A program made the position numbers and the translations under genes. The notes under the pieces were generated by a model, which searched no databases, was not told the origin of the DNA, and worked only from the letters and a program-made list of their open reading frames with translations. This document shows positions 38,791 through 49,729 of a DNA stretch of 64,000 nt, in pieces (the first letter of the stretch is position 1; each line of letters opens with the position of its first letter). The stretch is taken from NCBI GenBank assembly GCA_036172665.1, contig CM069876.1, positions 34,689,001 to 34,753,000 on the forward strand, given 5' to 3'. Source of the stretch: Prosopocoilus inquinatus (Eukaryota; Arthropoda; Insecta; Coleoptera; Lucanidae).

Positions 38791-40271
38791 TAGGGCATGG
38801 AATACCGGCGCATTTTTACAATACCGGTATTCATTTGATATTTATATTTAAAATACCGGGATTCCGGGATTTCTGTATTTTTCGGTATTGAAATAAATAT
38901 GCTTATGTAGTACAAACGCCAGAAGCAAGAAATGCTTTGAAAAAGAAAATCAGTCATTTAGTGAAAATTATATAAAAACATTATACTTTATAAATAGTCA
39001 ACTTTTCTGTTGAATAACAATAAATAAATAAGTAATTAATTTCAAACAGGAGTTCACTCCTGACGAAGCTATAAATCTATAGCGAAACGTTGAGTGTTTT
39101 CCCTTCATATTTCTGTCCGGTTCGAGATTAAAAAAACTTCGTACTTACAATTTTCATCGGACAAGAACAAACTTCAATAATAAATAAATAAAATAAAAAT
39201 ACAGCTTCTGTCTTTGTGATAATATACTAGAGTTGTTAAATTACCGGTAATTTATTTTTAATGTTACCTTACCGGTAATGTTACCGTAATATTACCAATT
39301 ACAGCTCAAGTGGCGATATCTAGCGCCGAAGTTACATATTACACTTTTAATTAAAAATGTAATATTTACTCATTTTTCCGATTAATTTGATACCGAATAT
39401 GCATTATATTTTTGGCTTTTGTTAAAAATAAGGTTTACAGTATTTAATATTATGTATTTTCACTAAATAAATTCAAACGTTCACGTCAAATTTCAAACGA
39501 AAGTCAAGGTTATGAAATATTTATTTCCTTTTTTTAGTATTTACGTTTTCCCTAAATAATCGAAAATATTCCTTGGCCATTTCTTTCATTGTTTTATTTG
39601 AATTTTGCAACTGCGAAACTCGAAATTGCGTTATTTTGACGACAGAGGTAACAAACGGTAACTAACGGTAACAAATTACCTTACCGGTAACATTGGAAAT
39701 TTACCATAAGGTAACGTGGTAATTTTAGCGACTCACAACACTGTAATATACTACTCCATAAATAATAATAATAATAAATATACATAATAAAAATCTTTAT
39801 TTTATACATAATAAACGTCTTAATTTTGTTGCCAAGCTGTTTTGTCACTTAATCAACAAAAGAACATATTTAATATAAATATAATCATGTAATTAATACA
39901 TAATTATTAAATTATAAAAGTATAAGTGTGCGAGTGAGAAAAAATAATAATAACAAAAAAAGTGGACCACTAAACAATTTCGAAAGAATTGTTATATTAA
40001 TTTTTCTAAGTGACCCGCTTCATTTATTTAGAAAACAAAAATAATTATAAAAAACAAACACATAAGTAAATTCCTGAAAATAATCAACAGATAATAATGA
40101 AAACTAAAAGTCAATGTTATAAATTAGGATAATTTTTGTTGGCGTTAAGTGAGGTAATACCGATATCGACATTTCGGTACTTCAAGTCTTATTGCCGGTT
40201 TTATTAAACAGTAAAAAAGCGTCCGGTGTTCCGGTTTTTCGGTATTTCCGAAAACCGGTGGCCATGCCCTA
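38791..40271. mobile_element. Non-autonomous hAT-like element (about 1.48 kb) with 8-bp target duplication
   Basis: Left end TAGGGCATGG, right end CCATGCCCTA, inverted. Flanks GCTGTAAT (38783-38790) and GCTGTAAC (40272-40279) match at 7 of 8. Subterminal sequence is rich in ATACCGG/CCGGTATT boxes. No transposase frame. It is interrupted by a second hAT-like element at 39,228-39,743. Confidence 0.8.
39228..39743. mobile_element. Nested hAT-like element (516 bp) with exact 8-bp target duplication
   Basis: TAATATAC occurs at 39220-39227 and again at 39744-39751. Ends TAGAGTTGTTAAATTACC and, inverted, CAGTGTTGTGAG...AAATTACC are related. The interior is rich in TTACCGGTAA. It lies wholly inside the 38,791-40,271 element, so it is younger. 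A decayed relative lies at 21,990-22,256. Confidence 0.88.
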
Positions 40272-40693
40272 GCTGTAACAGTGCGGATTTTTCAAATTTG
40301 ACTCTGACATCAAAATGGTAGATGAAGATTTAATTTACACATTACAAAATTATGTTTCTTTTGACATAATTAAATTTTTGACATTGACGTAAATTCTCAG
40401 TGCGTCAGCTTTCAAGGATCGCAACTGTACCTACCCATATTTTGAATTTGCGGGAAAAATTAAAAAAAAGCATCAATTTTTTTTACAAAAACATATATTG
40501 CAAATACACATTATAGTATACATGTAACCTGATACATAGTGTGCACTTGTGTTATATTTTTTACATCGTTAGTCCAATGGGCCCAATTAGTCTAATGACT
40601 ATTCATGTGAATTGTTAATAACAGAACCATCAGATGATGGTGCTCTTCCTGTTGTCTTATTTTCAATTGATACAGAACAAAATTTCTCTTCAC
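40272..40693. other. Intronic sequence, no assigned feature
   Basis: AT-rich, no recognisable domain or repeat beyond short homopolymer runs. Confidence 0.4.
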
Positions 40694-41864
40694 TCAAAAT
40701 TGCATAATTTTGGTTTTCAATTCTAATTTCAGCCTCTGCGGTGAATGCTTCAACCAAACCTTCACTATATTTTCAATATCGCTTACAGTGGATCCGGGAG
40801 TCCCTTTTTGCACAGCTTCTAAAATGATAAAAATCAGAATTTAAAGCATTGTAAACAAGTTAAAAAAAATCATTCTCATTTCTTATTGTTAGAGCTATAC
40901 ATCATGTTAATTTTTGTAATTGAAGTTGACTCTTGTCCGATGCAAACTGTAAGTAAATGCTTTTTAAACTCTAACCGGACAATATAAACTATCGATCTAT
41001 ATCACTATCGATTGATAGCAATCAACGGAGAAGTCACTCAACTCGATTGATAGCTTCACTCCTGACAAAGCTTTCAATCGATACTGAAACGTTGAGTGCT
41101 TTTCTAATTTTCACATTGCCCGGTTGGAGTTTAAAAAGCATTTAATCAATTTTACTGTAAAATTTGCATCAATTTCTTACAATGTAACAGAGATAGGTTT
41201 ATTGGTTAATTCGACACTTCGAAATATCACTGAATATAACTATTAAGATTTATAACCAATAAACATTCATTACGATAACTTTGTAATAAAATTACGCTCA
41301 TGGTAGAGTACATTTAAAAAAAATAGGCATTAAAAAGTAAACATAATCCTGAAAGCTCTAGTTAATTAATTTAACAGTTATTGCAAAATTTTATTGCCAG
41401 AATTTTTGTAAGATTTATAAAATGATTTTCTTTTTAAATACTTACGTACTATTACCTCCTTCAACACCAGACCACTAAAACTCTTCTTGGTACGTTTTCC
41501 AAGGAAGCTGTAATTTGAGGCGAGTGTATTAGTTAGGCAGTGCTTCAGAATGATATTCACTCTTGACACTAATCCCTTTCCACCAAACGAAGACAAGTAA
41601 GATGCCTACAAAATTAACGTTAACAAACTCTGATGGGCAGGTAATACTTATGATGTTCACATACCAAAGCATCGGAATTATCTCTGTCTTTCAAATAATC
41701 CTCAAGGACGTACAAATCTTCTTGATTGCTTAATGGGAAATTTACCGGAAAGTTTTCTAAAACAGGACTTGAACCTTGTACGTCTCTTTTCTTAAGTAGT
41801 GCCAAAATCTGCTTGTTCTGTTTTTTAATGAATAAGAGCAGAGACAACATTTTCCCCTCTTGAA
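40694..41864 (-). CDS. DUF4806 module, 3 exons, N-terminal part absent; possible lola-type cassette
   Basis: Minus-strand exons in order: 41864-41665, 41605-41446, 40818-40694, all GT-AG and in frame; about 160 residues to a stop. Content: KKQNKQILALLKKRD (short helix), FPLSNQEDLYVLEDYL, SYLSSFGGKGLVSRVN, LASNYSFLGKRTKKSF, VSDIENIVKVWLKHSPQR. This order is that of the DUF4806 domain found in many insect proteins of unknown function. Full-length family members usually have an extra N-terminal region; none is visible in the 635 bp up to the next zinc-finger exon. The first exon opens at an AG acceptor in the same phase as the lola-type exons. Alternatives are a partial, intact-looking copy of a DUF4806 gene, or initiation at the internal ATG (41850). 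Function unknown. Confidence 0.7.
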
Positions 41865-42498
41865 CTAAAATAAAAAGAAAATGTTACAATCTTATTATTT
41901 ATTTTTAATTACTATTAATTATACAAGAATTAAATTAGAAAATGAAAATTACTAATAACAGTACGTCTGATAATTTTACGTTATGAGGTCTTGAGAACTA
42001 CGAGTTTCTGTATGCGTATTATTTCGGCGGAAAGATTAAATTGCGTTCACATTCGACCTTTAATGCAATTGGGCCTTCTTTACGTCAGCATTTATCTCAA
42101 TAAACAAAATAATATGACAGCAAAGTAAATTTGATGTGAAATCACGGTTGTAACACCCACATCCGTCACTACTAAAGTTGATGGCCGTGCTGTAAGTTAA
42201 TTTTCTCCTCAAAATTCTTGTTTCTGTTCAGTTACGATTTTTAACGTAGCTTACGAATTTACGGATTTAGGAAATTACGATTGCGTGTAGATATGCAACA
42301 TAGTTCAAGCGAAAACGGAAATCAAAATAAATCAAACCCTTCGCGGGCGGAACTTACGATGAATATTACTAGTACGTCTGCGCGCTAAATTCAAACGCCA
42401 TTCAACCATCTATGAACATTCTATATAATTTAATAACATATTTAAGTATGGGATTTTAAAAATGCAAAAATTAACAATAACAATGGAATATATTTATT
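41865..42498. other. Short intronic spacer
   Basis: No zinc-finger or DUF4806 N-terminal coding sequence found on the minus strand here. The phrase GTACGTCTGCGCGCTAAA at about 42,371 is shared with 37,035, a dispersed fragment. Confidence 0.4.
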
Positions 42499-42683
42499 TT
42501 AAACAATTTTATGAATCAGTATGGTGTGAGTTTTCAGCGTCGACTTGCGATAGAATTTCCTTCCGCATATTTCGCAACAAACCTGGGGTGTCTTGCCACA
42601 TTCGATCCTCACGTGATGCATCAGGTGCTTTTTATTTTTATAACTTCTAGGGCAATGGGGACAATAATGCCTTCCCCGTTTTT
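42499..42683 (-). CDS. lola: lola-type alternative terminal exon L10
   Basis: Acceptor GGTGTTTCAG, then (E)KRGRHY. Finger 1 CPHCPRSYKNKKHL...HVRIEC, linker CGKTPQVC, finger 2 CEICGRKFYRKSTL...HTILIH, end KIV. About 61 residues. An AATAAA lies immediately after the stop, supporting use as a terminal exon. Similar in sequence and size to the neighbouring L9. Confidence 0.88.
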
Positions 42684-43063
42684 CTGAAACACCAGAAGGT
42701 TTTACTGCCAATTTTCATCATCTTTACATTTGAACGTTACAAAAAATTGTTACAGCCGTGACGCGCAAGTAGATCTACATATTTTTAGTACCAGTCACGC
42801 CAACTTGCGTCACAGAACGTCATCGAAGCTTGCCGTTGGTTCCAGTAAGTTCGAGAAGACGGGGATAAAAGCCCGTCAGGCGCGCCGGGAGTTCAGTTAG
42901 AAGTTAACAAGCGAAGGATTCGTACCTCTAAAATATAAAAAGTTTAGGCTTTAAATAAAATGTACTCGAGCTGATTGAAACTTTTATTAAATTCGGGTCA
43001 AGTAAATGAGTAGATTGTACATGTTATTGCTTGTTATTGGTGACGACTGTGTAATTATAATAA

Positions 43064-43242
43064 TTATTCACGATGCACAAAGCGCATGTGTGTTTTCATG
43101 TGCGACCTTCTGTAGAATTTCCTGCCGCATTTCGGGCATGCGAACTGAGGATCGACCCCGCATTCGAAACGTACGTGTCGAAATAAATCGCCCTTGTACT
43201 TGTAATTTCTCGGACAGCCCGGACAATAAAACCTTTCCGCCC
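43064..43242 (-). CDS. lola: lola-type alternative terminal exon L9
   Basis: Acceptor TCTTCCAG, then (G)AERFY. Finger 1 CPGCPRNYKYKGDL...HVRFEC, linker CGVDPQF, finger 2 CPKCGRKFYRRSHM...HMRFVH, end RE. About 59 residues. The longest open frame here is in another register and is a shadow. The correct one starts only at the splice acceptor. Confidence 0.88.
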
Positions 43243-43572
43243 CTGGAAGAAAAGAAAAACACAGTAAAATTATATCTAGACGCTCAAATTACACTTCCTT
43301 GATTGTTGAAGTGTTATCGTGTATACATAAAAAAATGTACATATTTACCTTTTTAATTACGTACGCGTAAACTACCTAATAAAACCTTGTGTTGCGCAGA
43401 AGTTACAACGCAGCCTAGCTCCGCCTTTTTTCAAATTACAAAGAAACAATGGGTATGTAATTTAATAGGTTTTTTTTTCTTAATAACTAAACGGAAGTTG
43501 TGCTTGTGCTTGTAGCAAAGTAACAAAAGTCCGACCTGTCAAGTTCATTGATGAATGGTGTAATACGTATAT

Positions 43573-43760
43573 TCAAAAGTTTCTTGCGTTTGCATGCAAC
43601 GAGGCAAAATGAGATTTCACGCTCGATTTGTGGTGAAAGAGTTTTCCGCAGACGTCGCAGGGAAACTGCGGGGATTTCCCGCATTCTAGTCGCATGTGCC
43701 TTCGCAGGTCACGCTTGTGTCGGTAACGTCTCGGGCATTTTTCGCAGACGAATCTTTTCT
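43573..43760 (-). CDS. lola: lola-type alternative terminal exon L8 (duplicate of L7)
   Basis: Acceptor TTTTTCAG, then (E)KRFV. Finger 1 CEKCPRRYRHKRDL...HMRLEC, linker CGKSPQF, finger 2 CDVCGKLFHHKSSV...HFASLH, end ANARNF. About 62 residues. Very similar to L7 in coding sequence and in the sequence on both sides, so the pair arose by tandem duplication of exon plus intron. Confidence 0.9.
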
Positions 43761-44205
43761 CTGAAAAAGAAAAGAAAAACAGAATATGATTAAAACCGAG
43801 CGAAAACAAGGAGAGCGAATTAGCAAGAAAAAAAAAGAATTTCTCAATAATATTTCTTTATTAAGTTTTTTTCTTTTACAGAAAGAATTGGTTCTTTTTA
43901 ATTATTTAAATAATTAGCCCTGATTGCTTAATTTGTGCATATTTTTAATACCCGCCTTTGTTGGTAGTACGTGTTACGTTCATTTGAGTCTTTAAGCAGA
44001 CAAAACTCATACCGTTCGTTGTTGTAAAGTGAGTGCATAGGCAATGCGACAGTAATCAACGAGGAGTCTATGTTTAACTCACCCGATGTGTGCATTGCTG
44101 TGCCCCCACATTTTCGAAGCGCACGCTAAAAGTGAGCTAAACCTAGACTCCTTTTAGTAATCAAAAGCCGATCTGTCAAAAAAATTCATTGTTGGTGTAA
44201 CGCAT

Positions 44206-44381
44206 TCAAGAGTTGTGCATCGAGGCAATGTGAGATTTCATGCCGGATTTGTGGTAAAATAGTTTCCCGCAGATGTCGCAGGGAAACTGCGGGGATTTCC
44301 CGCATTCCAGTCTGGTGTGCCTTCGCAGATTACGTTTGTGTCGGTATCGTCTGAAGCAAAATTCGCAGGCGAATTCTTTTT
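44206..44381 (-). CDS. lola: lola-type alternative terminal exon L7 (duplicate of L8)
   Basis: Acceptor TTTTCCAG, then (E)KEFA. Finger 1 CEFCFRRYRHKRNL...HTRLEC, linker CGKSPQF, finger 2 CDICGKLFYHKSGM...HIASMH, end NS. About 58 residues. Differences from L8 fall at finger 1 positions after the first cysteine and in the finger 2 helix (SSVKSHF to SGMKSHI), which could change DNA preference. Confidence 0.9.
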
Positions 44382-45245
44382 CTGGAAAATAAAAAAAAGA
44401 ATATGATGATTAACACCGACTAAAGCGAAGGGGGAGAAGGAAGTAGGAAAAGAAAAGAACTTCTCAATCACATTTCTTTATTGTTTGTTTGTTACAGAAA
44501 CGATTCTGGAATGCATTTTTTTAAAATAATTTGTTAACGTGCGGTAAACGAGTTATTTTATAGTATCAGCCAATACCAATAAATATTTAATTCACTTGAA
44601 CGTAGATTAAATTTTAACGTTTTCTTCAAGAATAAAAATTTATACCGGTCGTCATCGTAAAGTGAGAACATAGAACTACAACAGGACGATGGATAGTGGA
44701 GGTGTATGTATGCTTTAGTCCAGAGATGGAAAAAGAGCTTGAAAAAAGCACTCCTCACTTTCAATTGTTTGGAAAAACTCATATAAATATGTAGTCGCTG
44801 CATGGTTCCGTCAAAATAATGAAGCTGGCATATAGGAAACACGTGATATGCAGCCGGACTTGATGGGGGTAGGTTTCTCCGTTTTTGCCCGTCCCTGCTC
44901 CAGTCTCCTATGAAGATGAGGTGTGGCGCTTCCCTGTTTATAAGTAAATGTTATTCTCTTCGTACTTCATTGCACTCATTAGGCTAGTCCGAGTTTTATG
45001 CCCTGGAGGACGCCATACCATATAACGTGTATTACTGAAAACCGGTCCGACCGCGAACCTTTTGTATGGCAAAACGAACCGAGTGTGGAGTATCGCGCAC
45101 TTTGTCACACACATGTTGGATTCTCTGGTGCTCTTTATTTTTGCCATACAAGAAAGAGGACCGCGCGTTCGAAAATCAGTTCGTTTTCTTCTGCTCGCTA
45201 TTTACTCCTCCAGTACTTAACCTCCATGGTTGAACTAGTGTCAGT
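44382..45245. other. Intronic sequence between L7 and L6
   Basis: No exon found. The segment TACCGGTCGTCATCGTAAAG at 44,643 resembles ones at about 18,643 and 44,011. Confidence 0.45.
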
Positions 45246-47866
45246 ATTGTTAAGTATTTAGATGCAAGCATCTAGATACAGTATCTAAATACTCTTTGCG
45301 TATCTAGATATGTATCTCAGATACAATTAAAAAATTGTATCTGCGTCTGTAATTAGATACAATTATAAAAGTATCTGTTCATCTGAGATACCAAGATACA
45401 TTTTACATTTTCTTTTGGTTTTCTTTCCCTTTCGTCAATTAAGTATTTTGCCAGTTTGTCAAATGACTTTTCTATTTGATATTGTCACGAGGAAAAAAAG
45501 TTATTAGAAACTTACAACTGTGACAGAAAAAATGTTCCATTACGTTTAGGGGAATTCATTTACACAGTTTTACAGTTTTCTTTTTGTGTTGAAGCAGTTT
45601 GTCTCCAATTTTTGTTGCGAGTTCGGTCTTTGACCGTGAAATCGCGGAGCACGTTCCGTTTGAGGCGGAGTTGCGCGTGCTTTCGGGGTGCGCACGACGG
45701 TCTCTGGTTGAGGTCACTTGATTTGCGCACGTTGACTCGTGGTGTTGGTCAATTTTGTTGTTGCGGTAGCAGTTTAAGTGGACGCCCGTTTTTTTTTGGA
45801 CTTTTGCACCGAACCGAAGTTTTCCCCGTTTGCTTTTGGGGGCGCTTTTCGTGGATCATGATTCTTCACGGGGTGTTTTTTTTTCTGCTTCTCCGTCTCT
45901 TGTACGAGCGCCATTTGCTGGTCGACCACGTTTACGTTTTCTTGGTGGCGTTTTATTGATTTGTTATTGTTTTCCACTTTTTAAAGAAACTTGTGCGGGG
46001 CCTATCTACTACCCCTCGTTCGTGAGGAAGCCTGTCGATTCAGGTTGATGAATCCTAGAGCGGAAAACATCGAATGTCCTGGAACCAACGCAGGTGGGAC
46101 CCGTTTGGATCGTGGAAAACCGTTTTTTTTTTTTTGGCGACCACATAAGCTCGAACCATATCTGCCTTAATTTTTTTTCCCTCTCAGTTAAGGCCGGTTA
46201 AGGCCCGGCTTCGGGGTTATGCGGGGTGTGGCGTCGACTCGAGCGGCACGGCTTGTGAATTTACGGATTTATCAATTTCTCTTGCGGCAGCAACCTCACT
46301 GTGTTGGGCCTGTTTACTTAATTTCTTTTCCACTGAGTGGACAGCATTACGCAACTCTGATTTCGCATCTCGTTTTCGAAAGGACGATCGACCTGACTTC
46401 TGGGTCGAGTTAAGATGCGGAATTGGCGCAGGCCCTGTCACTTCTCCTGAGCGGGTCAAACGCGCCGAACTCTCGTTCTGGGTTGCCGAACGAGAGAGAG
46501 GTAACGAGCTCATTAAGTTCATTAATGATTAATTAATTAAAGTCAAATCTTTACATTACACTAATCGTAAAATAGTACATCTGGCTGTGTTAAACTAATT
46601 TTTACTTCTCCGGAAAGTATTTAGGTACGTTTTACGTTACCTTGTAGAGACGGTCGCTGGCTTGGCGTAACCGAACATAAAATAATCAAAGTTTTTTATT
46701 TTACCATCAATGTTCTTTTGGCCCTATATCCGAGGCCAAACAAGTCACAAATTCACTAAGGCCCAGTTTTACAATGACGGTTTATCTATGAGCCGAAGCT
46801 TAAAACCTTCACAACAATTGTTGAAATAATCGTTGCTAAGGGCTTAAGCCTCAGCTCAGAGTTGACCGCATTTGTAAAACTGGACCTAACTCGTTTTGAT
46901 TAATCTGTCCGACGTACTGAACTTATTAACTCACTAACCTCTGATTTCAACTACTTACTGCCTTCACTTGAAGGCTTCCGCGGCAGTCGTCCATGGTTGA
47001 ATTCTTGGCTTCTGATTGGAACCGCACGTCTCGGACAGTAGAAGAAATCCGAGACACGTGGTTCCCACCGGAAGTCAAGAATTCTACTGCTTACTGCCTA
47101 TTTATAAATTTCCCTTGCTATATTACTCGTGATAAAGTGCGTTTTTCCGTATTATTATGAAAGTCCAATATCCAAAGTCTGTACCGAATTGTCAGCGTCT
47201 CGTTAAATTGTTTTAATATTATACCACCTAATGGTCTAGCATTTTCAAGTAAACTCAAACTACTTGGGTGTCACTTATCAGCATGGAATTCCCTCTATTA
47301 AAACGTTAATTTTGCATAATCGACTAAAAAGGACTTTGGACTTTGACATGCGAGCTAAGCAAGGATTTGATAAATTGGGAAACACATTTGATAAAAAGGA
47401 TTTTATCAGTATTGCTTGATTAAGGGAACGCCCTCCTAGCTACAAAAAAGGCTACAACTAAGGATCCAGGATTGATTCGACATTTAACTTGATAAGGAAG
47501 CAGAGTGTTATTTCTTTTGATAATTTTATATTTTAGATTGAGCTGATTTGGTTTCATACAAAATCAGGTGATTATTTATCAACTTATTATCAACTTATTG
47601 CAAAAGATGAATTTTCTATTTAAAAGGAACTAGACACACTGCTGTCCATTGTGAAGGATTTAGCGTCATGTATATTATTCACATATTCATACGAAAATTC
47701 CGTTAATTTTTACACAAAAACTCGGTTTGGATTGCAAATTTTCCACTTGTAAGTATCTTGATAAACTTGTATCTGTACCTGTATATAGATATTTCCCGGA
47801 AAAGTATCTGTATCTGCATCTAGACATATATTTCTGAAAGTATCTGGATCCAGATACTATTAGAAA
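45246..47866. repeat. Region bounded by GTATCT/AGATAC-rich blocks, probable decayed transposon
   Basis: 45,246-45,415 and 47,750-47,866 are both dense in GTATCT, TATCTAGATAC and complements, as in subterminal regions of some hAT elements. Between them, 45,600-46,530 is GC-richer, with unassigned frames: minus 46217-46522 (101 codons, polar and basic, contains RSSFRKRDAKSELRNAVHSV) and minus 45774-45977 (basic, glutamine/lysine-rich). These could be remnants of an element-encoded protein; no domain is recognisable. Boundaries are approximate. Confidence 0.4.
46757..46888. repeat. GGCCCAGTTTTAC foldback MITE, copy 1
   Basis: Ends TAAGGCCCAGTTTTACAATG and its near complement CATTTGTAAAACTGGACCTA; AACAATTGTTG at the centre. 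Copy 2 is at 57,418-57,537. Confidence 0.75.
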
Positions 47867-48084
47867 TCGCAACTTTGCTGATATTGTTGTAAGTTGGCGC
47901 GCAGTTTAAAAATTACTTTAAGACCGCCATGAGATAATTTATTTCAATTCGAATTGTTTTCTACGAAAGTCGAATTTTCGATTCATTAATGAATTTTCCA
48001 CACAACGACAAGAAAAAGGTCTTCATTTTTTGAACGTCAGTATACATGAAATGCGATTACTTTTAAACCGCAGCAATTTTGAAC

Positions 48085-48272
48085 CTAGGTCGTGGGGCTT
48101 TTGATGTGGTGTAAAAAGCAGTGGGTTTTCAGATTTGCCTTGTGGTGAAATGCCTTGTTGCAGACAGCGCATTTGAATTGGGGCTCTTTTCCGCATTCGA
48201 AGCGCAAGTGCCGCAGGAGGCTGCGCCTATACCCGTACCGTCTGGAACACTTCTCGCACGCGTAATCTTTCT
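48085..48272 (-). CDS. lola: lola-type alternative terminal exon L6
   Basis: Acceptor GATTTCAG, then (E)KDYA. Finger 1 CEKCSRRYGYRRSL...HLRFEC, linker CGKEPQF, finger 2 CAVCNKAFHHKANL...HCFLHH, end IKSPTT. About 62 residues. The linker is the canonical ECGKEPQF of lola isoforms. Confidence 0.9.
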
Positions 48273-49273
48273 CTGAAATCAAGCAAACGTCAGAGATTTA
48301 GATATTTTTTTTATTGACACAATTTCACATACCATCAAATTACGTCACATGAAGGACGACATGAAGACTTGGCGGAAAATAACACATTTTAAGAGATGGA
48401 AAAACGCCCGTTTGTATTTATGTTTTCATTAAACTGACCGACCGCGTAATACATGTAGTTACAAACATGATAGAAATATGTAAGGTGAAACGTTGGGCAG
48501 GAAACTTGCTCCAAGTGGAGACGTAGTAGCTAAAAAAGTGTCAGCCAATACGGATACAGCAAATGAGATCGACTTCTGCCTCAAATTGACTGATCCCTTA
48601 TTGGTTAAATTTGCATATCCCTTTTACCGTTTCACCTGCGTATTTCCATTATGTTTACAAATAAGATAAAGTTTTCTTCTGAGAATTTTTTTCTTTCAAG
48701 TAAACTTACTGTTTGAATGAGGGTTTAGAAAGCACACTGTATAATTGCATCAATGTTTAGGATGTTCTGCAGAATCATGAACTGAAAAAAATGTCTTATG
48801 GAGTTATGTCTGGAAACACAGTCAAAGAGCCTCAAAAAAATAAAGGTTCGATTAAGTTGAGAAAAATTGGAAATACATTAAGGATGTAACAAGGTAACTT
48901 CGGGGGAAGAATAAGAAACATGAGGGCAAGAAAAAAGAATGAAATAAGATAAATGAAAAAAGAATGGACACCTCCTCATTTTGTTGTAAGAGAAAAAATA
49001 ATTGTTATTGTCCTTGTCTCAACCAGCACAATGGAGTTATCTAACACCAATTACCAGCATGAAATGAGTCGTGAGGACTTTTCTGCAAACCAACATTTAG
49101 CATTACAAAAGCGAATGAACATCTGAATATTCCCGTTGAAATTAGGTCACTCAAATCATATAAATACAGATTTTTGTGATTACTAATCAGTTCGATAGTG
49201 CAACGATAGTGATGGTCCGTCTATCAATTGAACCCTTAAGTAACCGTTAAAATTTAATGGAGAGTAATAATCA
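48273..49273. other. Intronic sequence, no assigned feature
   Basis: No zinc-finger exon on the minus strand and no clear repeat. Confidence 0.4.
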
Positions 49274-49413
49274 GGGAACGGAATTATGTATTTTGTTCTA
49301 TTAAATACAAACGAGGCGGCAAACGTGTGACGCTGCAGCGACGTGTCAATGCATGAACGCTAGTTGCCGCCTCATTCGAAATAAACCGAACAAAATTTAT
49401 AATTCCGTCCTGT
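49274..49413. repeat. Inverted-repeat MITE with CAGG termini
   Basis: CAGGGAACGGAATTAT at the left pairs with ATAATTCCGTCCTG at the right, and GAGGCGGCAA with TTGCCGCCTC inside. AGTAATAAT occurs on both flanks, suggesting a hAT-like target duplication. Confidence 0.7.
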
Positions 49414-49729
49414 AGTAATAATTATTGTTACACTATGATTTACTGCGTATTTTAACCCTCTATCTCTGTTCTTCCTCTTTCATATATTTTATGTCAGGTT
49501 TGAAGCCGTTCTCTCCTTGTTCTTTTTTCATTTTATATTGCATAAACGCAGGGGCCCTCTGCTGCCTGTTGTACAGGTTGTACAAACCTGGTCCCGTGGA
49601 GGGGTGACGGGCTCGAAATGGTGTGTAATTATTAAAGCGCATGTAATTAAAAATCAATTGTTTTTGGATAAAACATAGCAAAAATAGTTATTTAATCTTA
49701 TTTGTAAAATCTATTTCAGCAGAATTAGT

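Noticed and set aside
43068..43262. 64-codon minus-strand frame overlapping exon L9
   Set aside because: Wrong register; the zinc-finger reading starts at the splice acceptor in another frame.
45612..46048. Plus-strand frame of 115 codons with a hydrophobic C-terminus
   Set aside because: No signal or family motif, opposite to another unassigned frame, and inside a likely transposon remnant; cannot be supported.
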